In this document: positions 1 through 10,395 of the stretch, piece by piece
Layout: each line of letters begins with the position of its first letter
How positions within the stretch are numbered: the stretch's first letter is position 1
Assembly (NCBI RefSeq): GCF_009708075.1
Contig: NZ_WMBT01000001.1
Location: 434,001 to 498,000, forward strand
Origin: Paracoccus lichenicola
Lineage (GTDB): Bacteria; Pseudomonadota; Alphaproteobacteria; Rhodobacterales; Rhodobacteraceae
DNA: 64,000 nucleotides
Reading direction: 5' to 3'
Notes under the pieces: generated by a model
Told to the model about the DNA's origin: nothing
The model's database searches: none
What the model saw: the letters and a program-made list of their open reading frames with translations, nothing else
Made by a program: the position numbers and the translations under genes

Positions 1-597
1 GACGCGGGGGCGGAATGGCTGCACCTGGTGGATCTGAACGGCGCCTTCGCGGGCCATCCGGTGAACGCCCCGGCGGTCGAGGCGATCCTGGCCGCCATCG
101 ACATTCCGGCGCAACTGGGCGGCGGCATCCGCGACATGGCGACCATCGAGGGCTGGCTGGCCAAGGGCCTGTCGCGCGTGATCCTGGGCACGGTGGCGGT
201 GGAAGACCCCGACCTGGTTCGCCAAGCCGCCGCCGCCTTCCCGGGGCGGATCGCGGTGGGCATCGACGCGCGCGGGGGCCGGGTCGCCACCCGTGGCTGG
301 GCCACGGAAACGCAGGTGATGGCGACCGACCTGGCCCGGCAGTTCCAGGACGCGGGCGTGGCCGCGATCATCTATACCGACATCGACCGCGACGGCGCGA
401 TGCAAGGCCCGAACATCGCCGCGACGGAAGGACTGGCCCGCGCAGTCAGCATCCCCGTCATCGCATCGGGCGGAGTGTCGTCGCTGGATGACCTGCGCGC
501 GCTCAAGGACACGCAGGTGATCGCGGGCGCGATCTCGGGACGGGCGCTGTATGACGGGGCGATCGACCTGGGGCAGGCGCTGGCGCTGCTGAAATAG
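1..597 (+). CDS. hisA: HisA, phosphoribosylformimino-AICAR isomerase, C-terminal part
   Basis: HisA performs the Amadori rearrangement of ProFAR to PRFAR, the fourth step of histidine synthesis, on a cytoplasmic (beta-alpha)8 barrel. The frame is open from base 1 and begins [16 protein letters not shown], which in this family lies about 40 residues after the start. The start codon and the first catalytic Asp are therefore outside the window. The 198 residues present carry [13 protein letters not shown] (the region of the second catalytic Asp), IYTDIDRDG and the phosphate-binding IASGGVSS. The total would be close to the usual 240 residues. The TAG stop directly abuts the stop of the convergent ferredoxin gene. 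Upstream his genes are expected but cannot be seen. Confidence 0.95.
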   Translation, partial: DAGAEWLHLVDLNGAFAGHPVNAPAVEAILAAIDIPAQLGGGIRDMATIEGWLAKGLSRVILGTVAVEDPDLVRQAAAAFPGRIAVGIDARGGRVATRGWATETQVMATDLARQFQDAGVAAIIYTDIDRDGAMQGPNIAATEGLARAVSIPVIASGGVSSLDDLRALKDTQVIAGAISGRALYDGAIDLGQALALLK

Positions 598-1504
<907 letters not shown>

Positions 1505-1532
1505 GGCCGGATTGCCCCAGGGACTTGCAATG

Positions 1533-1561
1533 AAAAGGGGCGGCCCCGCAGGACCGCCCCC
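1533..1561 (-). terminator. Rho-independent terminator after degP
   Basis: Arms GGGGCGG (1537-1543) and CCGCCCC (1554-1560) form a 7-bp stem with a 10-base loop. Read on the minus strand the stem is followed by TTTTC. It lies about 20 bases beyond the degP stop and before thpR. Confidence 0.7.
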
Positions 1562-1580
1562 TTGATGCCGCAGGCCAGGA

Positions 1581-3137
1581 TCAGCGTTCGCCCACCGGCA
1601 GCGCCACGAAGCGCGGCTCTCCGTCGCGGCGCACCAGGACCAGCAGCGACTTGCGGCCCGCCTCGCGCGTCTCGTCGATGCGGGCATTCAGGTCGGCGAT
1701 CGAGGCCACGGGCTGCTGGCCCGCCTCGGTGATGATGTCGCCGGGGGCCAGGCCCTTTTCGGCGGCTTCGCTGGCCGGATCGACCTCGCGCACGACCAAG
1801 CCCTTCATGTCGCCTTCAAGACCCATCTCCTGCGCCATCTCGGGCGTCAGGACGGACAGCGACATGCCCAGGATGTCCTCGGGCGCGGCATTGCCTCCGG
1901 CCTGCGGCGTATCGCCCGCGCCTTCCGCCGTCTCGCGCCGGCCCAGCGTCACGGACAGCGTCACGGGACCGTCCGTCCGCTGCACCACCACCTCGACCGG
2001 CTCGCCCGCAGGCGCCTCGGCCACGCGGCGGACCAGGCTGCGGGTGTCCTCGACCGGCGATCCGGCAAAGCTGGTGATCACGTCGCCGGCGCGCATCCCG
2101 GCCTCTTTCGCGGGGCCTTCGGGAACGTCCGTCACCATCGCGCCGGATTCGGCGGCCAGGCCAAGCGCCTCGGCCATGTCGGGGGTCACGTCCTGGATCT
2201 TGACGCCCAGCCAGCCGCGCCGGGTTTCGCCGAATTCGCGCAGCTGGTCCACGACGGTCGACACCACGTTCGACGCCATGGAAAAGCCGATGCCGATGGA
2301 CCCGCCGTTGGGCGACAGGATCGCGGTGTTCACGCCCACGACCTCGCCCTGCAGGTTGAACAGCGGCCCGCCCGAGTTGCCGCGGTTGATCGCCGCATCG
2401 GTCTGCAGATAGTCGTCATAGGTGCCCGACAATTCGCGGTTGCGCGCCGACACGATCCCCGAGCTGGCCGAGAAGCCCTGCCCCAGCGGGTTGCCAAGCG
2501 CCAGCACCCAATCGCCCACCCGCGCCTCGTCCGAATTGCCGAATTCCACGAAGGGCAGCGGGTCCGGGCTTTCGACCTTCAGCAGCGCCACGTCGGTGTT
2601 CGGATCCGTGCCGATCACCTTGGCGGGCAGGGTCTCGCCGGAATAGAACTCGATCTCGATCTCGTCCGCGCCCTCGATCACGTGGTTGTTCGTGACGATG
2701 AAGCCGTCGGCCGAAATGACGAAGCCGGACCCCAATGCGTTCGACCGCTGCGGCATCCGCGGGCTGCCCTGGCCTTCCTGCCCCGGCATCCCGGGGATCC
2801 CGAAGTCGCGGAACAGGTCGGAAAACGGGCTGCCTTCGGGGAACATCGGCCCGCCCTCGCCCCCGGTCGGCTGGGCGACCACGGCGCTGGTGGTGATGTT
2901 CACGACGGCGGGCGCGACCTGCTGGACCAGATCGGCAAAGCTGTCGGGCATGACCTGGCTTGAGGCCGTCGCGGGCGCCGACAGCGGTTCGTTGTTGTTC
3001 GCCGCCTCTTGCGCCTGCTGGCTCGCCTCGGGCGAGATGTCGGGCTGCGGCGCGTCTTGGGCGGCAGCAAGGCCAAGGCCGACGGTCACGGCCAGTGCCG
3101 AGGCGGTCAGGAGGTGCCGAGGAGAAAGCGTCTTCAT
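1581..3137 (-). CDS. degP: Periplasmic Do/DegP serine endoprotease with two PDZ domains
   Basis: A 518-residue HtrA-family protease and chaperone of the periplasm that degrades misfolded envelope proteins. An N-terminal signal peptide (about residues 1-26, ending AAA-QDAP) is followed by the trypsin-like domain. The catalytic triad is H152 (NNHVIEGA), D182 (NTDVALLKV) and S255 (RGNSGGPL). PDZ1 spans about 308-400 and PDZ2 about 424-515. A low-complexity linker at 27-60 and a Gly/Pro/Met-rich loop at about 90-130 (the LA-loop position) match family architecture. The start is set by GAGGACAT before ATG. It follows hflK-hflC on the same strand, an arrangement common in alphaproteobacteria and consistent with joint envelope and membrane quality control. 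Confidence 0.96.
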   Translation of the reverse strand: MKTLSPRHLLTASALAVTVGLGLAAAQDAPQPDISPEASQQAQEAANNNEPLSAPATASSQVMPDSFADLVQQVAPAVVNITTSAVVAQPTGGEGGPMFPEGSPFSDLFRDFGIPGMPGQEGQGSPRMPQRSNALGSGFVISADGFIVTNNHVIEGADEIEIEFYSGETLPAKVIGTDPNTDVALLKVESPDPLPFVEFGNSDEARVGDWVLALGNPLGQGFSASSGIVSARNRELSGTYDDYLQTDAAINRGNSGGPLFNLQGEVVGVNTAILSPNGGSIGIGFSMASNVVSTVVDQLREFGETRRGWLGVKIQDVTPDMAEALGLAAESGAMVTDVPEGPAKEAGMRAGDVITSFAGSPVEDTRSLVRRVAEAPAGEPVEVVVQRTDGPVTLSVTLGRRETAEGAGDTPQAGGNAAPEDILGMSLSVLTPEMAQEMGLEGDMKGLVVREVDPASEAAEKGLAPGDIITEAGQQPVASIADLNARIDETREAGRKSLLVLVRRDGEPRFVALPVGER

Positions 3138-3273
3138 GCGGATGTCCTCATCTTTCGCAGGATGCCCTGGTCGCGACATGGGCCGGGGACCTGGGGATAT
3201 GAAGAAGAAATAGGGCGGCGGTGCAAATAAACCACGCTCTCGGGCAGTGAACTGATCGTGACATTCATTGCAG

Positions 3274-3298
3274 AAAGGGCGGATGCTGCCATCCGCCC
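3274..3298 (-). terminator. Hairpin terminator after hflC
   Basis: A perfect 9-bp stem, GGGCGGATG (3277-3285) with CATCCGCCC (3290-3298) around a 4-base loop, is followed on the minus strand by TTTCTG. It lies 12 bases past the hflC stop. The T run is short, so termination may be partial. Confidence 0.6.
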
Positions 3299-3309
3299 CT
3301 TGCGTCGTC

Positions 3310-4512
3310 TCATTCTTGCGCCTGCGAGACCGGCTCTGCCACGCCGTCCTGCGGCGCGGGTTCAAGGTCGTCGGATTGCGGCGCGGCGGGGGGCGCGGTG
3401 TCCCCGGCCTGTGCGGCGGGGGCCACGACGCCGTTCGTTTCCTGCGGGGGCGTGGTCAGCATTTCCGGCACGGGGGTCAGGGTGACGCCCGCGCTTTCGC
3501 CCAGGCGGTTCCCTTCGCGGTCGGTCACGGTGGGCGTGACCAAGCCTTCCTCGTCCCCGGCAGCAGCCGGGGCCAGCACTTCGGCCGCCGAATTGCCCGC
3601 AGGCACCGGCGTGGGCGAGGGGTTCGCCCGGCTGGAACCGTCGTCGCGCAGATAGCTGAAGAACTCGCCGGTCGGCTGCAACACCATCGCGCTGTTCTCG
3701 CCCTTGAGCGCCCGTTCGTACGAGGTCATCGACCGCGTGAAGGCGAAGAACTCCGGGTCGCGGCCGAAGGCGTCGGCATAGATCGCATTGCGCTGCGCAT
3801 CGGCCTCGCCTCGGGCGATCTCGGCCCGCTTCTGCGCCTCGGATGTCAGTTCCGTCACGGTGCGGTCTGCGGCGGCGCGCACGCGCTGCGCGGCCTCGCC
3901 GCCCCGGGCGATCTCGTCGGCGGCCTCGCGCTGGCGTTCGGCGCGCATCCGGGCATAGGTCGCGTTCAGGTTCTGCTCGGGCAGGTCGGTGCGGGTCAAG
4001 CGCACGTCGATGATCTCGACCCCCAGGCCTTCCGAGTTTGCGCGCGCCTCGTCCCGGATCTGGTTCATCAGCGCGGTGCGGTCGTCCGACAGCACGCTGG
4101 TGGACGGGACCGTGCCCAGCACCTCGCGGATGGCGTTGCGCACGATGGGTTCCAGACGGCCCTGCGCTCCCTGGATGCCGCCCGCGCCGACGGCCTGGCG
4201 GAAGCGGACCACGTCGGTGATGCGCCAGCGGGCGAAGGCGTCCACGATCAGCCGGCGGTCGTCCAGCGGCGTGACCTCCAGCGGAACGGTGGGCAGGCCC
4301 AGGATGCGGCCGTCGTATTTCTCGACATTGTCGAGGAACGGCAGCTTGAAGCCCAGGCCCGGTTCTTCCTTGACATCGACCACGCGGCCAAGGCGCAGCA
4401 CCAGGGCCTTTTCGCGTTCATCCACGATGAACAGGGACGAGGCGACAAGCACCGCCACCGCGATCAGCAGCGGGATGGCCAGCGTGGACAGGGTTATGCG
4501 ACGCGCGGCCAT
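3310..4512 (-). CDS. hflC: HflC, modulator of FtsH protease (SPFH/band 7)
   Basis: A 400-residue inner-membrane band-7 protein that forms the HflKC cage around FtsH. One N-terminal membrane segment (about 8-29) is followed by the SPFH domain (VDEREKALVLRLGRV onward) and a long Ala/Glu-rich coiled helix at about 190-250. Its ATG shares one base with the hflK stop (TGATG), indicating translational coupling. Unusually, the last 110 residues or so (about 290-400) form a Pro/Ala/Glu-rich, probably disordered tail, which makes the protein longer than the roughly 290-335 residues usual for HflC. With the typical topology this tail would be periplasmic. Confidence 0.94.
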   Translation of the reverse strand: MAARRITLSTLAIPLLIAVAVLVASSLFIVDEREKALVLRLGRVVDVKEEPGLGFKLPFLDNVEKYDGRILGLPTVPLEVTPLDDRRLIVDAFARWRITDVVRFRQAVGAGGIQGAQGRLEPIVRNAIREVLGTVPSTSVLSDDRTALMNQIRDEARANSEGLGVEIIDVRLTRTDLPEQNLNATYARMRAERQREAADEIARGGEAAQRVRAAADRTVTELTSEAQKRAEIARGEADAQRNAIYADAFGRDPEFFAFTRSMTSYERALKGENSAMVLQPTGEFFSYLRDDGSSRANPSPTPVPAGNSAAEVLAPAAAGDEEGLVTPTVTDREGNRLGESAGVTLTPVPEMLTTPPQETNGVVAPAAQAGDTAPPAAPQSDDLEPAPQDGVAEPVSQAQE

Positions 4513-5720
4513 CAGTTGTTTCCTCCGGTATTCGTGCCGGCATTGGTGTTGGCGCCGCCCCCGCGGCGCAACTGGTCCAGCGGCAGGAAGGGCACCACGC
4601 CCGTCCCCTGCCCGTCCATGCCCTCGCCGATGATGACCTTGTCCACGTTGCCCAGGACGTTTTCCATGGTTTCCAGATACATCCGGCGGCGGGTCACGTC
4701 GGGAGCCTTCACGTATTCCTCGTAGATGGAATTGAAGCGCGCGGCCTCGCCCTGGGCGGTGTTCACCGCCTGGGCGCGATAGGCCTCGGCCTGTTCCAGG
4801 GCCTGCGCGGCGTCGCCGCGGGCCTGCGCCAGGACGCGGTTGGCATAGGCGTCGGCCTCTTTTTCCAGCCGGTCGCGTTCCTGCTGGGCGGCCTGCACCT
4901 CGCGGAAGGCGTCGATAACCTCGGCCGGGGGGTCGGCGCGGTCCAGGTTGACGCGGACCACGCTGATCCCGGCCTCATAGGCGTCCAGCGTTTCCTGGAC
5001 CGATGTTTGCAGGTCGTTGGCGATCGTGCCCCGGTCGCGGTTCAGGATCGGCGCCAGTTCGCTGCGGGCGATGATGTCGCGCATGGACGATTCCGCCACC
5101 GCGCGCATCGTGTCGGCGGGGTCGGCCAGGTTGAACAGGAATTTCTCGGGGTCCGAGATGTTCCAGACGACCTGGTATTCCATGTCCACGATGTTCTGGT
5201 CGCGGGTCAGCATCAGGCCGTTGTCCATCTCGCCCTCGCGCCCGGTGCCGATCTCGGTCACGCGTTCGTTGGTGACGGGGATGACCTCGGCGGTGATGAC
5301 GGGCCAGGGGGCGAAGTTCAGGCCCTCGGACCCCACGGCGACGGCGCGGCCGAACAGGAACTCGACGCTCTTTTCGTTGGTCTGGACGCGGTAGAAGCTG
5401 GCAAAGGCCCACAGCGCCACCAGCACCAGCCCGCCGATGGTCAGCGTGGTGCGGTTCATCTGGAAGCCGGGACCGGACGGGCGGCGCCCCCCGCCGCCGT
5501 TCGGGCCGGGACCGCTGCCGCGCCCGCCCATCAGCACGCGCAGGCGTTCCTGGCCCTTCTTCATCAGCTCCTCGATCTCGGGCATCTGCTGGGGGCCGCC
5601 GGGCCGCTGCGGGCCTTTCGGTGGCTGCTGTTGTCCCCAGGGGCGGTTCGAGGGCTGCTTGCCGCGATCCTCGTCATCTCCTCCGCCGTTTCCGCCGCCC
5701 CATGGGCCATGACTTGCCAT
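4512..5720 (-). CDS. hflK: HflK, modulator of FtsH protease (SPFH/band 7)
   Basis: The 402-residue partner of HflC. A Gly/Pro/Gln-rich cytoplasmic N-terminus (about 1-85) precedes one membrane segment (about 92-110, LTIGGLVLVALWAFASF). The SPFH domain starts at YRVQTNEKSVEFLFGR, and an Ala/Glu/Gln-rich helix at about 270-330 (VLAQARGDAAQALEQAEAYR) is the cage wall element. It is first in the hflK-hflC pair, and degP follows on the same strand. HflKC modulates the membrane protease FtsH, which is not in this window. Confidence 0.95.
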   Translation of the reverse strand: MASHGPWGGGNGGGDDEDRGKQPSNRPWGQQQPPKGPQRPGGPQQMPEIEELMKKGQERLRVLMGGRGSGPGPNGGGGRRPSGPGFQMNRTTLTIGGLVLVALWAFASFYRVQTNEKSVEFLFGRAVAVGSEGLNFAPWPVITAEVIPVTNERVTEIGTGREGEMDNGLMLTRDQNIVDMEYQVVWNISDPEKFLFNLADPADTMRAVAESSMRDIIARSELAPILNRDRGTIANDLQTSVQETLDAYEAGISVVRVNLDRADPPAEVIDAFREVQAAQQERDRLEKEADAYANRVLAQARGDAAQALEQAEAYRAQAVNTAQGEAARFNSIYEEYVKAPDVTRRRMYLETMENVLGNVDKVIIGEGMDGQGTGVVPFLPLDQLRRGGGANTNAGTNTGGNN

Positions 5721-5825
5721 CAGTGGTCCTTCTTTCTTCTTCGGAATTCCGTTGCTTGAAAACTGGTGCCACCGGGGGAAATGTCAACCCGGACGCCCCC
5801 TGTCCGCGCCGATCTGTCGCAATTG

Positions 5826-7223
5826 TCAGGCAGTTGCAGCCTGTGCAGGAATCTCCAGCCGGTGCCGCCGGACAGGCTGGCGCATCGTCACCAGTTCCTC
5901 GGCCGCCGTGGGGTGGACCGCCATGGTCGCGTCGAAATCGGCCTTGGTCGCGCCCATGGTGATGGGGATGGCGGCCAGCTGGATCATCTCTCCGGCGTCG
6001 GGGCCGAAGATGTGGCAGCCCAGCACGCGGTCGGTTTCGGGATCCACCAGCAGCTTCATCATCACCCTGGCATTGCTGCCCGCGAACATCGACCGCATGG
6101 GCCGGAACACCGTGGCATAGACATCCACGTCGCCGCGCGCCTGCGCCTGTTCCTCGGTCAGCCCGACGGACGCGGCCTCGTGCGGGCGCAGATAGGCGGC
6201 GCTGGCGACATTCACGTGGCTGGCCTTGCGCGCCCGCCCGCCGAAGACCGTGTCGGCAAAGGCGTGGCCTTCGCGGATCGCGACCGGGGTCAGGTTCACC
6301 CGGTCGGTCACGTCGCCCACGGCGAAGATCGACGGGACCGCCGTTTGCGACCATTCGTCCACGGCGATCGCGCCGTTCGCGCGCAGGTGGACGCCAGTGT
6401 TCTCCAGCCCCAACTTGGCCGTATAGGGCGCGCGGCCCGTGGCCCAGAACACCGCGTCGAAGTCCTCGCGGCTGGTGTCGCCGAAGGTGACACCGATGCG
6501 GTCGCCGTTCCGTTCCAGCCCCGTCAGGTTGACGTTCAGCCGCAGGTCGATGCCGATGTCGCTCAGTTGCAGGGTCGCCATGTCGCGGGCCTGCCGGTCG
6601 AAGCCGCGCAGTACCGCATCGCCGCGATAGACCTGCACCGTGTCGCAGCCCAGGCCTGCCAGAATGGTGGCGAATTCGCAGGCGATATAGCCGCCGCCGA
6701 CCAGCAGCACCCGGCGCGGCAGGCTGTCCATGGTGAACAGGTCGTCCGACACCAGGCCCAATTCCTCGCCCGGGATGCCGGGCAGCGCGGGGCGTCCGCC
6801 GACGGCGATCAGGATGTGCTTGGCAGTCTTGCGGGTGCCGTCGGCCAGGGCGACCGTGTGGTGATCGACAAGGGTGGCGCGCTGGTGGAAGATCTCGACC
6901 CCGGCTTTCGTCAGGTTCGCGGTATAGATCAGCTCCAGCCGGGTCAGTTCGGCGTCCATCTTGTGCCGGAACACCTCCCAGTCAAAGCGCCCCGCCTGCG
7001 CCCCGTCCCAGCCATAGCCGCGCATTTCATCAGCCAGCAGCCCGGCTTGGGATGCGAAGATCATCAGCTTCTTGGGCACGCAGCCCCGGATGACGCAGGT
7101 GCCGCCCATGCGGCTTTCCTCGGCCAGCGCCACGCGCGCGCCGTGTTCGCCCGCCGCGACCCGCGCCGCCCGGACCCCGCCCGAGCCGCCGCCAATCACG
7201 AACAGGTCATAGTCGAAGCTCAT
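5826..7223 (-). CDS. gor: Glutathione-disulfide reductase
   Basis: A 465-residue flavoprotein that reduces glutathione disulfide with NADPH in the cytoplasm. The FAD-binding GGGSGG motif is at residues 11-16. The redox disulfide is C43/C48 in GGTCVIRGCVPKKL, and the C-terminal dimer-domain HPTAAEELVTM provides the catalytic His-Glu pair. The mid-region VGGGYIACEFA is the NAD(P) fold, and the second Gly-rich segment ends in AVGDVT. The ATG overlaps the rpiA stop (ATGA), so it is translated with rpiA. The pairing fits NADPH supply from pentose-phosphate metabolism. Lipoamide dehydrogenase was considered, but the spacing around the redox cysteines and the C-terminal motif favour glutathione reductase. 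Confidence 0.92.
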   Translation of the reverse strand: MSFDYDLFVIGGGSGGVRAARVAAGEHGARVALAEESRMGGTCVIRGCVPKKLMIFASQAGLLADEMRGYGWDGAQAGRFDWEVFRHKMDAELTRLELIYTANLTKAGVEIFHQRATLVDHHTVALADGTRKTAKHILIAVGGRPALPGIPGEELGLVSDDLFTMDSLPRRVLLVGGGYIACEFATILAGLGCDTVQVYRGDAVLRGFDRQARDMATLQLSDIGIDLRLNVNLTGLERNGDRIGVTFGDTSREDFDAVFWATGRAPYTAKLGLENTGVHLRANGAIAVDEWSQTAVPSIFAVGDVTDRVNLTPVAIREGHAFADTVFGGRARKASHVNVASAAYLRPHEAASVGLTEEQAQARGDVDVYATVFRPMRSMFAGSNARVMMKLLVDPETDRVLGCHIFGPDAGEMIQLAAIPITMGATKADFDATMAVHPTAAEELVTMRQPVRRHRLEIPAQAATA

Positions 7224-7981
7224 GGCTGGTCCCCCTCGCCCGCCAGCATGTCGGCATCGATATCGGCATTGCGGTCCAGCCGGACAACCGTGCCGTCGGG
7301 CTTGCCGATGATCGCAAGGTGGCACATGCCCAAAAACAGCCCGTGTTCCACGACGCCGGGAATGGCCGACAGGGCGCGGGCCAGCGCGAGGGGATCGGGG
7401 ATGGATTGCAGGTGCAGGTCCAGGATCCAGTTGCCTTCGTCCGTGACCCAGGGCTCGCTGCCCTTCAGGCGGTGCAGCACCTCGCGGTCGCCCAGGGACA
7501 GGTCGTCAAGGGCGCGGCGGATCAGGGTGCGGGTGGTCTCGAACCCGAACTGCACGACCTCGACCGGCAGGGGAAAGGCGCCCAGCTGTTCAACCACCTT
7601 GGCCGGGTCGGCGATGACCACCATCCGCTTGCTGGCCGCCGCCACGATCTTTTCGCGCAGATGCGCGCCGCCGCCGCCCTTGATCAGGTGCAGGTCGGGA
7701 TCGACCTCGTCGGCGCCGTCGATGGTCATGTCCAGCCAGCCGATCCGGTCCAGGCTTTCGATGGACAGCCCCAGGCTTTCGGCCAGTTCGCAGGTGGCCC
7801 TGGAGGTCGCGGCGCAGCGCAGCGACAGCCCCTCGGCGCGCGCGCGGGCGGCCAGTTCGCGGACCATGACGCTGGCGGTCGATCCTGTGCCCAGGCCCAG
7901 CTTCATGCCGTCCCGCACCAGGGCCACGGCTTCGCGCGCGGCGGCCAGCTTGGCGGGATCGGGTTGGGGTGTCTGGGTCAT
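7220..7981 (-). CDS. rpiA: Ribose-5-phosphate isomerase A
   Basis: A 253-residue cytoplasmic isomerase interconverting ribose 5-phosphate and ribulose 5-phosphate. Family motifs are LGLGTGSTAS (phosphate loop), DGADEVD (catalytic Asp) and KGGGGAHLREK (catalytic Glu and Lys). The start MTQTPQPDPAKL is selected over an upstream in-frame Met because the extra 21 residues lack similarity to the fold. The stop overlaps gor by 4 bases. The length is near the usual 220-235 residues, with a slightly long N-terminus. Confidence 0.95.
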   Translation of the reverse strand: MTQTPQPDPAKLAAAREAVALVRDGMKLGLGTGSTASVMVRELAARARAEGLSLRCAATSRATCELAESLGLSIESLDRIGWLDMTIDGADEVDPDLHLIKGGGGAHLREKIVAAASKRMVVIADPAKVVEQLGAFPLPVEVVQFGFETTRTLIRRALDDLSLGDREVLHRLKGSEPWVTDEGNWILDLHLQSIPDPLALARALSAIPGVVEHGLFLGMCHLAIIGKPDGTVVRLDRNADIDADMLAGEGDQP

Positions 7982-8047
7982 CGGCGGCCTCCGTCGTGGG
8001 TTGCAAGGGTTATAGGTCAGGGAACGCAGGCCCGCCACCGGCAAACC

Positions 8048-9160
8048 CTAACCCCGGCTGGCGCTTTCCGGCAAGATCACCGTGAAGGCGCTGCCCTGCC
8101 CGCGCGCGCTGTCGATGCGCAGCCGGCCCCGGTGGCGGTTCACGATATGCTTGACGATGGCCAGGCCCAGGCCGGTGCCGCCCTGCGCGCGGGACCGGTG
8201 CGCGTCCACGCGGTAGAAACGCTCGGTCAGGCGGGGAAGGTGCATCCCCTCGATCCCCTCGCCCCGGTCGCGGATCTCGACCGCCCAGGCGGGGCCGCGC
8301 AGCAGCGGCTCGTGGTCGATCCGGCGCATGGAAATGCCCAGGTAGCCCCCTTGGCCGCCGTATTTCAGCGCGTTCTCGATCAGGTTCTGGAAGACCTGCA
8401 CCAGCTGGTCGGGATCGCCCGGCACGCGCTGGCTGCCGGCGATGCCCCGGGTTTCCACGGCGACGCCCGCCGCCCGCGCGCCCTGGTCCATCGTGGCCAG
8501 CACGCCGCGCAGCAGCAGCGGCAGATCCACCTGGCCAAGGGGGCGGCGGCGTTCCTCGGCCTGGACGCGGCTCAGGGACAGCAGGTCGCTGACCAGGCGG
8601 TTCATGCGGGCGGCCTCGCGCTCCATGATGTCCAGGAAGCGGTCGCGGGCGCGGGCGTCGTCGCGGGCCGGGCCGCGCAGGGTTTCGATGAAGCCGATCA
8701 TCGCGGTCAGCGGCGTCTTCAGCTCGTGGCTGACGTTTGCCACGAAATCGCGGCGCATCTGTTCGGCTTCCTCGGCCACGGAACGGTCCAGCACGGCGAC
8801 CGTCGCCCCCCGCCCCAGGGCCGAGGGTAGCCGGGCCACCGTGATGTCCGCCGCGATGTCGCGCCCGTCGGCCAGGATCACCGCGCCCAACCGGACCACG
8901 CCCTCGATGGGCGGGGGCAGCGAGGGGTCGGGCATCGGCGCGGGATGACGGTCGGGATCCAGCACCCAATCCACCGCCGCCACGACGCCTGGATGGCGCA
9001 GGATCGTCACGAAGGGCCGGTTCAGCAGGTCAGACCCCCCGAACAGCGCGACCGCTGCGCGGTTGGCGCCGATGGTGCGCGCCCGGCCATCGACGGCCAG
9101 CATGGGGACGGGCACGCCTTCCAGCAGGTCCGAGGCCGGGCGATGCGCGCCTTCGGTCAT
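8048..9160 (-). CDS. Soluble PAS-sensor histidine kinase, PhoR-like
   Basis: A 370-residue sensor kinase. An N-terminal PAS-like region (about 10-125) is followed by HisKA with H145 in [14 protein letters not shown]. The ATPase domain has the N box ([10 protein letters not shown]), G1 (IRDRGEGI), F box ([11 protein letters not shown]) and G2 ([11 protein letters not shown]). The sequence resembles PhoR, but no membrane segment is visible and no phoB or pst gene is next to it. It sits between rpiA and a carbonic-anhydrase-like gene, overlapping the latter by 4 bases. It is therefore best treated as an orphan cytosolic kinase of PhoR type. The signal and cognate regulator are not evident from context. 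Confidence 0.85.
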   Translation of the reverse strand: MTEGAHRPASDLLEGVPVPMLAVDGRARTIGANRAAVALFGGSDLLNRPFVTILRHPGVVAAVDWVLDPDRHPAPMPDPSLPPPIEGVVRLGAVILADGRDIAADITVARLPSALGRGATVAVLDRSVAEEAEQMRRDFVANVSHELKTPLTAMIGFIETLRGPARDDARARDRFLDIMEREAARMNRLVSDLLSLSRVQAEERRRPLGQVDLPLLLRGVLATMDQGARAAGVAVETRGIAGSQRVPGDPDQLVQVFQNLIENALKYGGQGGYLGISMRRIDHEPLLRGPAWAVEIRDRGEGIEGMHLPRLTERFYRVDAHRSRAQGGTGLGLAIVKHIVNRHRGRLRIDSARGQGSAFTVILPESASRG

Positions 9161-9678
9161 CCGGCCTGCCGCAACCCGGCGCGAAACCGCGCGGCATTGG
9201 CGCGATAGCGTTCGGCGGACCGCAGCAGCCCGGCCCGCGCGTCATCGTCCAGCATCCGCACGACCTTGCCGGGCGCGCCCATGACCAGGGCGCCGGGCGG
9301 GATCTCCTTGTTCTCGGCGATCAGCGCGCCCGCGCCGATCAGGGCGCCCGCGCCGATGCGCGCGCCGTTCAGGATGGTGGCGCCCATGCCGACCAGCGCG
9401 CCGTCGCCGATGATGCAGCCATGCAGGATCGCGCGATGGCCGATCGTGCAATCCGCGCCGATCACCAGCGGACAGCCCGGATCGGTGTGCAGGACGCACA
9501 GATCCTGCACATTGCTGCCGGATCCCACCCGGATCTCCTCGTTGTCGCCGCGCAGCACCGCGCCCCACCAGACCGAGGCGCCTTCTTCCAGCACCACGTT
9601 GCCCATCAGTTGCGCATCGGGCGCGACCCAGGCATCAGGGGCGATGCGCGGGGCGTGGCCGTCCAGTTCCCAGATCAT
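9157..9678 (-). CDS. Gamma carbonic anhydrase family protein
   Basis: A 173-residue left-handed beta-helix protein built of hexapeptide repeats (for example [24 protein letters not shown]). The three zinc-ligand histidines of the family are present at H64, H81 and H86. Members close to this type (YrdA/PaaY/CaiE-like) bind metal, but many show weak or no carbonic anhydrase activity, so the reaction is not certain. It is translationally coupled on both sides: ATGA overlaps with the histidine kinase downstream and gmk upstream. Confidence 0.88.
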   Translation of the reverse strand: MIWELDGHAPRIAPDAWVAPDAQLMGNVVLEEGASVWWGAVLRGDNEEIRVGSGSNVQDLCVLHTDPGCPLVIGADCTIGHRAILHGCIIGDGALVGMGATILNGARIGAGALIGAGALIAENKEIPPGALVMGAPGKVVRMLDDDARAGLLRSAERYRANAARFRAGLRQAG

Positions 9679-10304
9679 GCGTGTTCCTCCATCAGGTGCT
9701 TGACGAAGCGGCCAAGGCCGCCCTGCCGGTCGCGGCGCAGGCGTTCGGCGGTCAGGATGGCGCGCAGTTGCCCTTCGGTCTGGTCCAGGTCGTCGTTGAC
9801 CAGGACGTAGTCGTATTCGGCCCAGTGGCTGATCTCGGCCCGGCTTTTCTCCATCCGCCCCGCGATCACCGCGTCGCTGTCCTGGCCGCGCGCGCGCAGG
9901 CGGCGTTCCAGTTCCGGCAGGGACGGCGGCAGCACGAAGATCGACACCACATGGCCCCCCAGGGCGGAGGCGCGGATCTGCTGGCCGCCCTGCCAGTCCA
10001 CGTCGAACAGCGTGTCGCGCCCGTCGCGCATCGCGGCCTCGACCGGGGCGCGCGGGCTGCCGTACAGGTTGCCGAAAACCTCGGCATATTCAAGCATCTG
10101 GCCTTGTTCCACCATCTGGCGGAAGGCGCCGGGGGTGGTGAAATAGTAATGCTGCCCTTCGACCTCGCCCGGGCGAGGCGGGCGCGTGGTGGCGGATACC
10201 GAAAAGCGCAACGAGGGATCCCAGTCCATCAGCCGCCGGGCCAGCGTCGATTTCCCCGCGCCCGAGGGCGATGACAGGATGATCAGCAGGCCGGTCCGGT
10301 CCAT
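9675..10304 (-). CDS. gmk: Guanylate kinase
   Basis: A 209-residue cytoplasmic kinase converting GMP and ATP to GDP and ADP. The P-loop [10 protein letters not shown] lies near the N-terminus. The GMP-binding region includes [21 protein letters not shown] and [10 protein letters not shown], and the lid carries RRLRARGQD. The start [11 protein letters not shown] is chosen because the P-loop then sits at its usual distance from the N-terminus. It is the first gene of the minus-strand run gmk - gamma-CA - kinase, with overlapping junctions, and is divergent from the PAS gene. Confidence 0.96.
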   Translation of the reverse strand: MDRTGLLIILSSPSGAGKSTLARRLMDWDPSLRFSVSATTRPPRPGEVEGQHYYFTTPGAFRQMVEQGQMLEYAEVFGNLYGSPRAPVEAAMRDGRDTLFDVDWQGGQQIRASALGGHVVSIFVLPPSLPELERRLRARGQDSDAVIAGRMEKSRAEISHWAEYDYVLVNDDLDQTEGQLRAILTAERLRRDRQGGLGRFVKHLMEEHA

Positions 10305-10395
10305 GGGCGTCTTTCCTTGATGGCGTGACGGCGGGATGGACCAGCGGTGCCGGGTGGTCAAGACCTTGGCAACCGCGCGGATCATCCATGGCCAT

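Noticed and set aside
2076..2083. Single GTGATCAC octamers inside degP and, near 11241, inside the PAS gene
   Set aside because: They are isolated, within coding sequence, and lack the second arm at 21 bp. They are taken as chance copies of the twin-dyad half-site.
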